From assembly GCF_003287875.1 (NCBI RefSeq), contig NZ_QMKK01000021.1, positions 1-64,000 on the forward strand: a DNA stretch of 64,000 nt, read 5' to 3'. The position numbers were made by a program, and so were the translations under genes. The notes below the pieces were generated by a model. The model saw only the letters and a list, made by a program, of their open reading frames with translations. It was not told where the DNA came from and searched no databases. The DNA comes from Martinezella tropici (GTDB lineage: Bacteria > Pseudomonadota > Alphaproteobacteria > Rhizobiales > Rhizobiaceae). The first letter of the stretch is position 1; every line of letters begins with the position of its first letter. This document shows, in pieces, positions 1 to 9,504 of this stretch.

Positions 1-23
1 ATATGTCCTTCCCGAGAGAAGGG

Positions 24-1297
24 TGACAGTTCATACCGGAGACATGGGTTACACTTTTGGCCTTTGCGAGGAGAGCGAAGGTGCCTTGGCAGGAGTGTAA
101 CCGCATGGACGAGCGTCTCAAATTCGTTGCGCGGGTTCTGGATGGCGAGAAGATCGCGGCGCTATGCCGCGAGTTCGGCATCTCCCGCAAGACCGGCCAC
201 AAGATCATCAGCCGCTATAATGCCTGCGGGCTGGAAGGACTGACGGATCGCTCGCGGCGTCCCTACCGGCACGCCAATCAGCTTCCTTTCCAAATCGAGA
301 AGCTGATTGTGCGTGCCAAGCAGGAGAAGCCGAACTGGGGCGCACCGAAGATCAGGGAACGACTGGCGCGGCTTTATCCGGACGTGCAAACGCCGGCGAT
401 CTCGACCGTGCATGCGGTGCTCGACCGCAACGGGCTGGTCCAGCACCGCAAGCGACGGCGCAACAGGGCGGAAGGCACGCCGCTCTCCCAACCCCGCCAG
501 GCCAACGACCTGTGGTGCGCCGATTACAAGGGCGAGTTCATGCTCGCCGACAAGCGCTACTGCTATCCCTTGACGATCACCGACTTCGCTAGCCGCTATC
601 TCCTGGCTTGCGAAGCGCTGCACACGACGAAGGAAGTTTACGCCTTCACCGTGTTCGAGAGCGTCTTCAAGGAGTTCGGCCTGCCCGGAGCGATCAGAAC
701 CGACAATGGCGTCCCCTTCGCCAGTCCCAACGGCTTGTTCAATCTGTCGCGACTGGCGGTCTGGTGGCTCCGGCTCGGTATCGACATCGAACGCATCAAG
801 CCAGGCAATCCGCAGCAGAACGGCCGCCACGAACGCATGCATCTCACACTCAAGCTGGAAACCACCAAGCCGGCCGGCGCCAATTTCCTGCAGCAGCAGG
901 CCCGCTTTGACGACTTCGTCGAAGAATTTAACACCGAGCGGCCACACCAGGCCCTCAATATGGCTTGCCCGGCAGAGCGCTACCACGCTTCATCACGACC
1001 TTATCACGGCCTGCCGGAGCTCGACTATCCGTTCCACGACCAGACCGTGACCGTCACAACATGCGGCCGCATCTGTTACAAACGAAAGAAGATCAATCTC
1101 AGCCTGGTTTTTGCCGGACAGGCCGTTGGAATCAAACAGGTCGAAGACCATATCTGGCTCGCAAGCTTCATGGATTACGATCTGGGATACTTCGATGACG
1201 AGACATGCAGGCTCGAACCACTGCCGAACCCCTTCGGCCCAAAGGTGTTACCTATGTCTCAGGAATAAACCGTAACCTATGTGTCCAGAACGGACCA
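24..1297 (+). mobile_element. IS481-family insertion sequence
   Basis: A single transposase gene is bracketed by imperfect inverted ends. The left end reads TGACAGTTCATACCGGAGAC (from about 24) and the right end, read inward from about 1297, reads TGGTCCGTTCTGGACACATA; both continue into GGTTAC. An inner pair (GAGACATGGGTTACAC near 40-54 and, inverted, GAGACATAGGTAACAC near 1245-1260) repeats the same motif. I could not find a clear target-site duplication, so the outer boundaries are uncertain by several bases. The right end lies about 9 bp from the 3' end of a tRNA-Arg gene. Confidence 0.75.
81..1268 (+). CDS. IS481-family DDE transposase
   Basis: Transposase of about 395 residues. An N-terminal helix-turn-helix region (REFGISRKTGHKIISRY) is followed by an rve/integrase catalytic core. 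The acidic triad is visible as D in LWCADYKGEF, D in IRTDNGVPF and E in NGRHERMHLTLK, the usual IS481/IS3-type spacing, and the C-terminal RPHQALNM motif is present. I chose the GTG at 81 because GAGGAGAG precedes it by 5-12 bases and it gives the family-typical start VPWQEC; a TTG at 57 is also open and an ATG lies at 105. The frame is intact, so the element may be active. Confidence 0.88.
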   Translation: MPWQECNRMDERLKFVARVLDGEKIAALCREFGISRKTGHKIISRYNACGLEGLTDRSRRPYRHANQLPFQIEKLIVRAKQEKPNWGAPKIRERLARLYPDVQTPAISTVHAVLDRNGLVQHRKRRRNRAEGTPLSQPRQANDLWCADYKGEFMLADKRYCYPLTITDFASRYLLACEALHTTKEVYAFTVFESVFKEFGLPGAIRTDNGVPFASPNGLFNLSRLAVWWLRLGIDIERIKPGNPQQNGRHERMHLTLKLETTKPAGANFLQQQARFDDFVEEFNTERPHQALNMACPAERYHASSRPYHGLPELDYPFHDQTVTVTTCGRICYKRKKINLSLVFAGQAVGIKQVEDHIWLASFMDYDLGYFDDETCRLEPLPNPFGPKVLPMSQE

Positions 1298-1305
1298 TAA
1301 GAATC

Positions 1306-1382
1306 TGGCGCACCCGACAGGATTCGAACCTGTGACCTTTGGAATCGGAATCCAACACTCTATCCAGCTGAGCTACGGGTGC
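1306..1382 (-). tRNA. tRNA-Arg (anticodon CCG)
   Basis: The minus strand folds as a standard 77-nt tRNA. The acceptor GCACCCG pairs with CGGGTGC, there is a D-arm GCTCAGCTGGATAGAGT, an anticodon stem TTGGA/TCCAA with loop TTCCGAT (anticodon CCG, reading codon CGG) and a T-arm with GGTTCGAATCC. The terminal CCA is encoded (complement of 1306-1308). An IS481 element ends 9 bp beyond the 3' end, so the tRNA itself is undamaged. Confidence 0.95.
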
Positions 1383-1544
1383 ATGCCTTGGGCGGTTTGA
1401 ATCGCCTGTCCGATGGCTGGTTCTTAGCCCAGGAAAGGCTTGGCTTCAATGCGGAAAATTCAGGAAAGCGTGAGATCGGGCGTTTTGTTGGGATAAGGCC
1501 GCGGGCTTTGGGCGCGCGGCCTTGGTGTCATCGGCCGTTCCGGC

Positions 1545-2327
<783 letters not shown>

Positions 2328-2342
2328 GGTTCAGAATTCCTT

Positions 2343-3656
2343 TTACTTGGCGCGCGAGCGGTAGACGATGTCGAGCCAGACGGCGATGACCAGGACGACG
2401 CCGACGACGACGTTCTGGATCGGCGTATCGACATTGGCGAGCCCCATGCCCGATTGCAGCGACTGCATGACCAGGGCGCCGAGCATGGCGCCGGCGATCG
2501 TGCCGCTGCCGCCGGCAAGCGAGGTGCCGCCGATGACGGCCGCAGCGATGGTGAAAAGCTCGTAGGTCGTGCCCTGCGAATTGGCGGCGGCGTTGAGGCG
2601 GGCCGTGGAGATAGCCGCGGCAACCGCCGCAAGCAGGCCCATCAGCGCGAAGATGCGTACCGTCACCCAACGGGTCTTGATGCCGGCGAGTTCTGCCGCT
2701 TCCGGATTACCGCCGATCGCGAAGACGTAACGGCCGAAGCGCAGGCGGGTGGCGATGAAGGTCATGACAATGCCGATGCCGACGGCGATCAGCACGGGCA
2801 CGGCAATGCCGTAGGGGATATCGAGCCCGGTTTCCGGCCAGGGGATATTGTGCTCGGTCGCGTATTTCTTCGCGATGCCGACAGGCCAGTAATAGATGTT
2901 GAAGACGTAGATCGTCACAAGGACGAGGGCTGAGCCGAGGACGGCGAGGAAATATTCCGCCCAGAGCGGCCGGCGCGGGAAGTTGAAGCGCTTGCGCTGG
3001 TGGCGCCCGCCGACGATGCCGAGAACGATGAACAGGCAGGCGAGCCCGCCGAGGATCCAGCTCCATGTCGCACCGATCGAGCCCTCAGCGCCGCCGCCCA
3101 TGATGCGGAAGGTGGCATCGAGCGGGGCAACCGTCTGGCCGCTGGTGACATACCAGGCAAGGCCGCGCCAGGCGAGGAAGCCGCCAAGGGTGACGATGAA
3201 GGAGGGAACATTGAAGAAAGCGATGATCACACCCTGGAAGGTGCCGAGCAGCGTGCCGACGGCGAGGCCGCAGAGCAGCGTGATGACCCAGGTCCAGGAG
3301 CTGTCGAAGCCGAGATAGGCCGGCAGATATTTCGCCTGGACGACGCCCATGACCATGGCGACGAAACCGAGCAGCGAGCCGACGGAAAGATCGATGTTGC
3401 GCGTGACGATGACGAGCACCATGCCGGTGGCAAGTACCGCAATTTCACAGGTCTGGACGGAAAGGTTCCAGAGATTTCGGGGCGTCAGGAACAGACCGCC
3501 GGTATAAAGATCGAAGCCGATCCAGATGATCAGCAGTGCGCCGACCATGCCGAGCAGGCGGGTATCGATTTCGGTGGCACGCAGGAAGCGCGTGATGACG
3601 CCTTCCTCTGCATTGCGCGGACCGCTCGATGTTGTGGAATGCGTCAGGTCGGCCAT
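2343..3656 (-). CDS. xylH: sugar ABC transporter permease (xylose type)
   Basis: Inner-membrane permease of the BPD_transp_2 (RbsC/XylH) family, 437 residues with about 10-12 hydrophobic segments. It carries the family motif [15 protein letters not shown] near residue 85 and a C-terminal [16 protein letters not shown] segment. A long cytoplasmic loop rich in Arg/Lys ([15 protein letters not shown]) splits the two halves, as in XylH. I start it at the ATG ending at 3656 (MADLTHS) rather than at an upstream in-frame extension, which is low-complexity shadow sequence. A 290-nt gap containing a stable hairpin separates it from xylF. Confidence 0.85.
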   Translation of the reverse strand: MADLTHSTTSSGPRNAEEGVITRFLRATEIDTRLLGMVGALLIIWIGFDLYTGGLFLTPRNLWNLSVQTCEIAVLATGMVLVIVTRNIDLSVGSLLGFVAMVMGVVQAKYLPAYLGFDSSWTWVITLLCGLAVGTLLGTFQGVIIAFFNVPSFIVTLGGFLAWRGLAWYVTSGQTVAPLDATFRIMGGGAEGSIGATWSWILGGLACLFIVLGIVGGRHQRKRFNFPRRPLWAEYFLAVLGSALVLVTIYVFNIYYWPVGIAKKYATEHNIPWPETGLDIPYGIAVPVLIAVGIGIVMTFIATRLRFGRYVFAIGGNPEAAELAGIKTRWVTVRIFALMGLLAAVAAAISTARLNAAANSQGTTYELFTIAAAVIGGTSLAGGSGTIAGAMLGALVMQSLQSGMGLANVDTPIQNVVVGVVLVIAVWLDIVYRSRAK

Positions 3657-3880
3657 CGCTTTGCCGTTCTCCCACTGTTGGGCGCAGGCCAGCGAATGCT
3701 CTTTCTCGATCGCTGGGCAGTATCCGCGCTGGTCACAATAGACGTCATCGCTCGCCCATCCGGGTTTCCCGGTTCCACGACCGCCATCCGGCAGGCCGAT
3801 CGGATATGCGATGACGCAACACATGCGGGAAGCCTTGTCCCTCCATTCTGGGTGGAGTTGCGGGCCTCTTATCCGCATTC

Positions 3881-3911
3881 GACGCCGCAACGGAGAGCCC
3901 CTTGCGGCGTC
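3881..3911 (-). promoter_or_regulatory. intercistronic stem-loop downstream of xylF
   Basis: Perfect 10-bp inverted repeat GACGCCGCAA (3881-3890) and TTGCGGCGTC (3902-3911) with an 11-nt loop, starting 36 nt past the xylF stop on the transcribed strand. No T-run follows. Structures like this after binding-protein genes commonly protect the upstream mRNA or partly terminate transcription, giving more binding protein than permease; that role is inferred here. Confidence 0.6.
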
Positions 3912-3946
3912 GGCATTATCTTCGGGTCAACCCGTCAGCCAGATGC

Positions 3947-4987
3947 TTACTTGCAGGCAGCGACGCTGCCGGCCTTGACGCCCTGGCAGGCTTCAGCCTT
4001 GCTGATCCAGCCGGCGTCGATGACGACGTTCAGGTTGTCCTTGGTGATCGGGATCGGGGTCAGGAAGACCGACTTCATCGCAACGTGCTTCGGGCCGCCG
4101 TTGAAGGTCTGGACGCCTTCGATCTGGTCCTGGGTCTTGCCGCCGGCAAGAGCGATGGCGATTTCAGCAGCGCGCTTGCCGAGTTCGCGCGAGTCCTTCC
4201 AGACCGAAACGGTCTGCGTGCCGAGCGCGATGCGGTTCAGAGCTGCCTTGTCGGCGTCCTGGCCGGAAACCGGAACGGAACCGGCGAGGCCCTGGGCGTC
4301 GAGTGCTGCGACAGCGCCGCCGGCGGTGCCGTCGTTGGAGGCGACGACCGCATCAACCTTGTTGTTGTTGGCGGTCAGGAACTGCTCCATGTTGCGCTGC
4401 GCGTTCTGCGGCAGCCAGCCGTCCGTGTAGGCTTCACCGACGTTCTTGATCTTGCCGGCGTCGATGGCGGACTTCAGCACTTCGATCTGGCCGGAGAAGA
4501 GGAAGTCGGCATTCGGGTCGGACGACGAGCCCTTGATGAAGACATAGTTGCCTTCCGGCTTTGCCTTCAGAACTTCGCGAGCCTGCATGCGGCCCACTTC
4601 CTTGTTGTCGAAGGTGATGTAGAAGGCGGCCGGATTTTCGATCAGGCGGTCGTAGCCGACAACCGGAATGCCTTCGTCGGCAGCCTTCTCAACGGCCGGG
4701 CCGATGGCGTCGGAATCCTGCGCCAGGATGATGAGGGCATTGGCGCCCTGCGAAATCAGCGACTCGACATCAGTCAGCTGCTTGGAAGCAGACGATTGGG
4801 CGTCGGCGGAAATATATTTGGCGCCGGCTGCTGCAAGCGCCTTCTTGATGGCTGCTTCATCGGTCTTCCAACGCTCTTCCTGGAAATTCGACCAGGAAAC
4901 GCCGACGACGAGATCCTTGGCGAATGCGGCCGTCTGCATGGTCAAAACGATGGCCGCGCCCGCAGCCAGCTTGATGAAAGCTTTCAT
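3947..4987 (-). CDS. xylF: D-xylose-type periplasmic sugar-binding protein
   Basis: Periplasmic binding protein of 346 residues with a Sec signal peptide ([23 protein letters not shown], cleaved before KDLVVG). It follows the XylF pattern closely: [10 protein letters not shown] near the N-terminus, a VVGYDRLI hinge strand, [42 protein letters not shown] and [10 protein letters not shown]. It is the first gene of the operon, with a GGAGGATCAC ribosome site ahead of the ATG. A divergent ROK regulator and a palindromic operator lie upstream. No xylose isomerase or kinase genes are in the window. Confidence 0.87.
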   Translation of the reverse strand: MKAFIKLAAGAAIVLTMQTAAFAKDLVVGVSWSNFQEERWKTDEAAIKKALAAAGAKYISADAQSSASKQLTDVESLISQGANALIILAQDSDAIGPAVEKAADEGIPVVGYDRLIENPAAFYITFDNKEVGRMQAREVLKAKPEGNYVFIKGSSSDPNADFLFSGQIEVLKSAIDAGKIKNVGEAYTDGWLPQNAQRNMEQFLTANNNKVDAVVASNDGTAGGAVAALDAQGLAGSVPVSGQDADKAALNRIALGTQTVSVWKDSRELGKRAAEIAIALAGGKTQDQIEGVQTFNGGPKHVAMKSVFLTPIPITKDNLNVVIDAGWISKAEACQGVKAGSVAACK

Positions 4988-5074
4988 GTGATCCTCCCGA
5001 TTGAATGCGACCGCACGTATCCTGAACTCCCGTCGGCCGCGGCGAAAATGCTGACAAGAAAAGCTTTGGACTTT

Positions 5075-5093
5075 TTTCTCGACAGTCGAGAAA
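5075..5093. promoter_or_regulatory. 19-bp palindromic operator between xylF and ROK regulator
   Basis: TTTCTCGACAGTCGAGAAA is a perfect palindrome around A5084. It lies 88 nt upstream of the xylF start and about 118 nt upstream of the ROK regulator start, in the only shared intergenic region. A ROK-family repressor usually binds such a site, so it is the best candidate operator for both divergent units. Confidence 0.6.
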
Positions 5094-5210
5094 TTTAGTG
5101 TCAGAGATTTTTTCAGCTGTCAACACCCGCGCCGCCAGGTTTCATCGGTCGTCCGAAAAAGCTATCAGGGGCTGCGGAGGAGGAGGGTTGAATGAGCAGG
5201 GAGTTTGCCG

Positions 5211-6452
5211 ATGCTGGCCAAATCGAGCACCGAATTGGTCCGTCAAAAGAACAGCGCCTTGGTCTTGTCGGCGCTGCGCCGGCACGGCCCGCTCGCCCAT
5301 ACGGAGCTCTCTGATTTCACGAAGCTTTCCTCCGCGACCGTGTCGGTCATCACGGCCGATCTCGAACGGGCGCAGATCATCGAAAAGGCCGAGCAGCAGG
5401 CGGCCAGCGGCCGCGGGCGGCCGCGTGTTTTGTTTTCACAGCGGCGTGACTGCGGCTATCTGATCGTCGTCGTCATCTCGTCGGATGCCGTGCAATATTC
5501 CCTTGTCGATTATACCGGACGCCTGATCGATCGTTTTACCGAGGATCGGCAGCAGAATGTCGTGGGTGTCGACCGTTTCGTGGCAGGATTGCGCGATGCC
5601 TTGGACCGGATCGTCACCCGTTCGCAATTGCCACGCGACAAGGTGCTGATGATCTCGATCAGCAGCAAGGGGCTCGTCGATACCTCGGAGCCGGTGCTGC
5701 GCTGGTCGCCGATCTTCGGGCGTGAGGAAATCGATTTCGCCGCCGTGCTTCGCGACGAATGGTCGGCGCAAGTCATTCTCGGCAACGAAACACTGCTGGT
5801 GGCCGCAGCCCTCGGGCGGCAGGAGGAAATCAGCACGCATGGCGGTTTCCGCGCAATGGCGGCGCTCTCGCTTGGTCATAGTATCGGGCTCGGCATCGTG
5901 CGCCGGGATCAGGAAGGCAATCATCATATATCGGCGCCGAATTTCGGGCATATGATGCATGTGCCGGGCGGCGGCCTTTGCCGCTGCGGCGCGCGCGGCT
6001 GCATCGAGGCCTATGCCGGTTTTTACGCCATGCTGCGCACGGCCTTCGATGTGCCGCTCGACACGATCCCGGCGAAGTTCGTTCCGATTGCCGAGCTGGA
6101 TAAGATCGCCGCGAGCGCGCGTCATGGCGGACGCCGCAATGTGCTGGCCTTCCGTCAGGCCGGTCTGGCGCTCGGCAATGGTCTTTCGCGTGTGTTGAGC
6201 CTGCACGAGCGGATGCCGATCGTCATCACTGGGCCGGGCGTACGCTACTATGATCTGCTGATCGAGGGCATAACAGAAGGCCTGGCGGAATCGCACGTCG
6301 TGCGCATGGAAGGCATGCCGGAGCTGCGGGTCATCGCCGACGAGCCGACGCTTGTCTTCGAAGGGCATCTGAACCGCGCATTTTCGATCATCGACAATGA
6401 TATCGTGAAGAGGGGAGCCTCGGTCGTCGAGCTGCGCGATCAGGCGGGTTGA
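5211..6452 (+). CDS. ROK-family transcriptional regulator (XylR-like)
   Basis: DNA-binding sugar-responsive regulator of 413 residues. An N-terminal winged helix (HGPLAHTELSDFTKLSSATVS, residues about 25-48) precedes a ROK sugar-kinase-like domain. The ROK zinc motif is clear (GLCRCGARGCIEAYAG) with the preceding GH...H ligand region. It is divergent from xylF and probably represses the transporter operon in the absence of sugar. The ATG at 5211 has CAGGGAG 7-13 nt upstream; a TTG two codons earlier is also in frame. Confidence 0.85.
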   Translation: MLAKSSTELVRQKNSALVLSALRRHGPLAHTELSDFTKLSSATVSVITADLERAQIIEKAEQQAASGRGRPRVLFSQRRDCGYLIVVVISSDAVQYSLVDYTGRLIDRFTEDRQQNVVGVDRFVAGLRDALDRIVTRSQLPRDKVLMISISSKGLVDTSEPVLRWSPIFGREEIDFAAVLRDEWSAQVILGNETLLVAAALGRQEEISTHGGFRAMAALSLGHSIGLGIVRRDQEGNHHISAPNFGHMMHVPGGGLCRCGARGCIEAYAGFYAMLRTAFDVPLDTIPAKFVPIAELDKIAASARHGGRRNVLAFRQAGLALGNGLSRVLSLHERMPIVITGPGVRYYDLLIEGITEGLAESHVVRMEGMPELRVIADEPTLVFEGHLNRAFSIIDNDIVKRGASVVELRDQAG

Positions 6453-6509
6453 GAGGTGAGGGCGGGGCAAGGCTTGGCAATGCGGCTGGCCGCAGGGTCG
6501 TCATCCCGA

Positions 6510-7133
6510 TCAATCTGACAGGCCCAAGGGCTGTTCGTCTTCGCGGACCTGAAGAATACGGTCGATCAGCCCCCATTCCAGAGCCTCTTCCGCCGTCATG
6601 AAGTGGTCGCGATCCATGGCGCGTTCGAATTCTTCGTAGGAGCGTCCGCAATGCTCGGCATAAAGCCGCGTCATGCGATGCTTCGTTCGCCTCATTTCTT
6701 CCGCGTGGATAAAGATGTCCGATGCCTGTCCCTGGAATCCGCCCAATGGCTGATGAATATGGATGCTGGCATTTGGAAGCGCGGTGCGCTCACCCGGCTG
6801 GCCGGACATCAAGAGGAAGGAGCCCATCGAACGGGCGGTTCCCATGCATAGCGTATGCACCGGCGCGCGGATGTAATGCATGGTGTCGTACATTGCGAGA
6901 CCGCTGGTCACGACGCCACCGGGTGAATTGATGTAGAGATGGATCGGCCTCTTGGGATTTTCGGCTTCCAGGAAAAGCAGTTGCGCGCAGACGAGGGCGG
7001 AGACGTCATCGTTCACCTCGCCATTCAGGAAGATGATTCTCTCGCGCAGCAGGCGGGAATAGATGTCGAAAGACCGCTCCCCTCTGCTGGATTGTTCGAC
7101 AACCATGGGGACGAGTTGCATCGCTTCGCGCAT
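6510..7133 (-). CDS. clpP: ATP-dependent Clp protease proteolytic subunit (ClpP paralogue)
   Basis: Serine peptidase of 207 residues, normal ClpP length. The catalytic triad is intact: Ser in [12 protein letters not shown], His in [13 protein letters not shown] and Asp in [11 protein letters not shown]. The start [23 protein letters not shown] is family-typical. It stands alone, with no clpX or tig beside it, so it is probably an accessory ClpP isoform rather than the housekeeping copy. The usual AAS around the nucleophile is ARS here, a mild divergence. Confidence 0.93.
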   Translation of the reverse strand: MREAMQLVPMVVEQSSRGERSFDIYSRLLRERIIFLNGEVNDDVSALVCAQLLFLEAENPKRPIHLYINSPGGVVTSGLAMYDTMHYIRAPVHTLCMGTARSMGSFLLMSGQPGERTALPNASIHIHQPLGGFQGQASDIFIHAEEMRRTKHRMTRLYAEHCGRSYEEFERAMDRDHFMTAEEALEWGLIDRILQVREDEQPLGLSD

Positions 7134-7178
7134 CGGCGAACTCCAATGTTCTTGAGATTTGAGGTGTGGTCGATGCCG

Positions 7179-7538
7179 TCAGGCGGCGCGCATGACGGTC
7201 AGGCTGTTATTGTTTGCCGCAGCCTTTTCAGCCGTGCGAAGCCGTACATCATCCAGTTCGTGGATGATTCGCAGGCTCGTGCCGCCATTCGCATTCGGGG
7301 CTATCCTGAAGGTTACGGTACTTTCGAGGAATGGTGGTGCGTCGTCACGCAGGCGGTAGCGCACCTCTTTACCCGGTGTGACGGAGATTGCCTGAGGATC
7401 GGCCAGGGCTTCGTTCGGCAGCCAGTTTTCGCGAAGTTCGGGGGTGCTGACCGCGCGCCAGACCTTCTGGGGAGGCTCATCGAGATCGTACTCAAGTTGG
7501 ACGCCAGGTTTTCGCAGAGCTGTCTTCAGGTCATTCAT
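7179..7538 (-). CDS. SRPBCC/AHSA1-domain protein
   Basis: Small START-like (AHSA1) protein of 119 residues, with the typical pattern LDEPPQKVWRAVSTPELRENWL then strands ending in SLRIIHELDD. Proteins of this type bind hydrophobic ligands; no substrate can be named. Its ATG overlaps the stop of the upstream arsR-type gene by 4 nt (ATGA at 7535-7538), so the two are translationally coupled. The pairing of an ArsR repressor with an SRPBCC gene is common and suggests the regulator responds to the same ligand or stress. Confidence 0.82.
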   Translation of the reverse strand: MNDLKTALRKPGVQLEYDLDEPPQKVWRAVSTPELRENWLPNEALADPQAISVTPGKEVRYRLRDDAPPFLESTVTFRIAPNANGGTSLRIIHELDDVRLRTAEKAAANNNSLTVMRAA

Positions 7539-7849
7539 TGATCCATATCCTTCAGCAACACCTTGAGAGCTTCGATGCGGGCGGGCCAGTAGGCGCGGTA
7601 TTTCGCCAGCCATTGCGCGATGAGGGCCAGCCCCTCCGGATCGACTTCATAATTCACGAACCGCCCCTGCCGTTCTTCCCTGACCAGCCCGGCGCCCCGC
7701 AGAACGGCGAGATGCTGGGACATGGCCGGTTGACTGATATCAATGCCTTCGCGCAGAGCGCTGGCGTTCATGCCGCCCGCAGCCAGCTTTTCAAAAATGG
7801 CGCGCCGGGTCGGATCCGCCAAAGCCCGGAATATCTCGTTCTCTATCAT
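7535..7849 (-). CDS. ArsR-family winged-helix regulator
   Basis: Transcriptional regulator of 104 residues. It has the ArsR winged-helix signature: ALADPTRRAIFEKLAAGG, then the recognition helix ISQPAMSQHLAVLRGAGLV and the wing EERQGRFVNYEVD. No metal-binding cysteine motif (CVC) is present, so it belongs to the non-metal group often found ahead of SRPBCC genes. It is the first gene of a two-gene operon. Confidence 0.9.
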   Translation of the reverse strand: MIENEIFRALADPTRRAIFEKLAAGGMNASALREGIDISQPAMSQHLAVLRGAGLVREERQGRFVNYEVDPEGLALIAQWLAKYRAYWPARIEALKVLLKDMDQ

Positions 7850-7944
7850 GAGAACAGATAAGCATGTACTTATGTGATTCGCAAGAAGTTTCGGTGAGGG
7901 AACGGCGCAACCTCGAAGGGCAGAGATGCTTGGGCCTTGCTGCC

Positions 7945-7985
7945 AAAGAAAAAGTCCGCCGCGAAGCGATTCGCGGCGGACTTTT
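7945..7985 (-). terminator. rho-independent terminator of idhA
   Basis: A 16-bp perfect stem (7950-7965 with 7970-7985, arm AAAAGTCCGCCGCGAA) with a GCGA tetraloop. On the minus strand it is followed by a TTTTTCTTT tract. It begins 35 nt past the idhA stop. Confidence 0.88.
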
Positions 7986-8020
7986 GGGAGGATTGTATTC
8001 CTGCGGGAATAGGGGACTGC

Positions 8021-9013
8021 TTAGCCGATCTTTACCAGACGGCCTTCCTTTACCGACTGCAGGGCGGCATCCGCCAGCTTCAGTGCGGCAAGACCATCGG
8101 TGCCCGAGGGGGTGATGGTGGCACCCTTTTCGATCGCGGCGATGAAGCTCGCGATCTCGTTGGCATAGGCTTCGGTGTAGCGCGTCATGAAGAAATCGTG
8201 CAGAGGCGGGCGGGTGTAGCCATCGCCGTTGGCGACTTCGATCGAGAAGGGGCGCTGGTTTTCGGCCGATACCATGCCCTTCGAGCCGTGAATCTCGATG
8301 CGCTGATCGTAGCCATAGGTGGCGCGGCGGGAGTTGGAGATGATCGCCTGCTTGCCCGACGCGGTCTGGAGGATGACGGAAACGCTGTCGTAATCGCCGG
8401 CTTCGCCGATCGCCTTGTCGACCAGCACGGCGGCGGTGGCGGTGACGGCCACGGGCTCTTCGCCGAGCAGGAAGCGGGCCATGTCGAAATCATGGATGGT
8501 CATATCGCGGAAAATGCCGCCGGAGCGCTTGATGTAATCGACCGGCGGGGCGCCCGGATCGCGCGAGGTGATCGTCACCATTTCGACCGTGCCAATGCGG
8601 CCTTCGTCAATGGCCTTCTTGACGGCCATGAAATGCGGATCGAAGCGGCGGTTGAAGCCGACCATCAGCTTGCCCTTGGTTTCATTGACGACCTTGATGC
8701 AGGCCTCGACACGGGCGACGTCGAGATCGATGGGCTTTTCGCAGAAGACGGCCTTGCCGGCGCGAGAGAAGCGCTCGATGAGATCGGCATGGGTATCGGT
8801 TGGTGTGCAGATGACGACAGCATCGATATCCTTGGCCGCCTCAATCGCCTCGATGGTGCGTACTTCGCAGCCATAAGCGGCCGAAATGGCTTCCGCAGCC
8901 GCCGGAAAGGCATCCGCGACAGCGACAAGCTTGGCGTTGGCATCGCCGCTAACGGCCTTCGCATGCACCTTGCCAATGCGTCCGGCGCCGAGCAGACCAA
9001 ATCTGACAGTCAT
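8021..9013 (-). CDS. idhA: myo-inositol 2-dehydrogenase
   Basis: NAD-dependent oxidoreductase of the Gfo/Idh/MocA family, 330 residues. It oxidises myo-inositol to 2-keto-myo-inositol, the first step of inositol catabolism. The Rossmann motif GLLGAGRIGKVHA is at the N-terminus; the catalytic CEKPIDLD and the GGIFRDMTIHDFDMARFLLG stretch (conserved Asp/His) match rhizobial IdhA/IolG closely. The ATG at 9013 has GGAGG upstream. It is monocistronic, with its own terminator, and has an IolR-type box ahead of it. The other iol genes are not in the window, as in S. meliloti where idhA is separate from iolRCDEB. Confidence 0.92.
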   Translation of the reverse strand: MTVRFGLLGAGRIGKVHAKAVSGDANAKLVAVADAFPAAAEAISAAYGCEVRTIEAIEAAKDIDAVVICTPTDTHADLIERFSRAGKAVFCEKPIDLDVARVEACIKVVNETKGKLMVGFNRRFDPHFMAVKKAIDEGRIGTVEMVTITSRDPGAPPVDYIKRSGGIFRDMTIHDFDMARFLLGEEPVAVTATAAVLVDKAIGEAGDYDSVSVILQTASGKQAIISNSRRATYGYDQRIEIHGSKGMVSAENQRPFSIEVANGDGYTRPPLHDFFMTRYTEAYANEIASFIAAIEKGATITPSGTDGLAALKLADAALQSVKEGRLVKIG

Positions 9014-9061
9014 TTTTACCTCCCTGGATTCGGAACAAATGAGCCGAATATCAATTTCTTC

Positions 9062-9075
9062 GGAATTTTCATTCC
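9062..9075 (-). promoter_or_regulatory. putative IolR operator
   Basis: GGAA (9062-9065), six bases, TTCC (9072-9075). This matches the GGAA-N6-TTCC palindrome reported for the RpiR-type repressor IolR of S. meliloti upstream of idhA and iol genes. It sits 48 nt upstream of the idhA start, inside the likely promoter. Confidence 0.65.
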
Positions 9076-9243
9076 ATTTTCCCGGGAAGCCGTCAAGCCG
9101 CCCGGACTTCACAATTCCGAAAATCATAGCGCCCTGCCGGCATATCCGGAATTTGCCCGCGACACCTTATTTTATCCAGGCGCTTCACAATTTTCCCGAT
9201 GATGCGCTAAAGACAAGTCTTCTTGAACAGGCAAAAGAGACCC

Positions 9244-9504
9244 ATGCAACTGATCGATCCCAGCCACCCACTCTATAAACCGCTTTGGGTACGCATCCTC
9301 ATCGTGGCCGTCTGTTTTGGCTGGGCAGCCGTCGAAATCCTTGGCTCGCAGCCGTTCTGGGCGATGCTGTCGGGTGCGCTCGGCGCCTATTCGGCCTGGA
9401 TGCTGCTTCTGAATTTCAAGCCGCAGCCGCCTGCGGCAACCAGCGACGCGCCCGCGCAGGATGATGCCGCCGGAGATGACGAGCCCACCGAAGACAAGAA
9501 ATAA
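9244..9504 (+). CDS. small membrane protein (DUF3329-like)
   Basis: Predicted 86-residue protein with two hydrophobic segments (ILIVAVCFGWAAVEILG and FWAMLSGALGAYSAWMLLL) and an acidic, Ala/Asp-rich cytoplasmic tail. The start HPLYKPLWVRILIV resembles DUF3329 proteins. Function unknown. The ATG at 9244 fits better than an upstream in-frame ATG at 9223. Its TAA at 9502-9504 directly abuts the stop of the convergent gene. Confidence 0.72.
   Translation: MQLIDPSHPLYKPLWVRILIVAVCFGWAAVEILGSQPFWAMLSGALGAYSAWMLLLNFKPQPPAATSDAPAQDDAAGDDEPTEDKK

Noticed and set aside
3657..3890. In-frame N-terminal extension of the xylH permease
   Set aside because: It would add about 78 residues without family similarity; the ATG at 3656 fits XylH and the extension overlaps the intercistronic hairpin.
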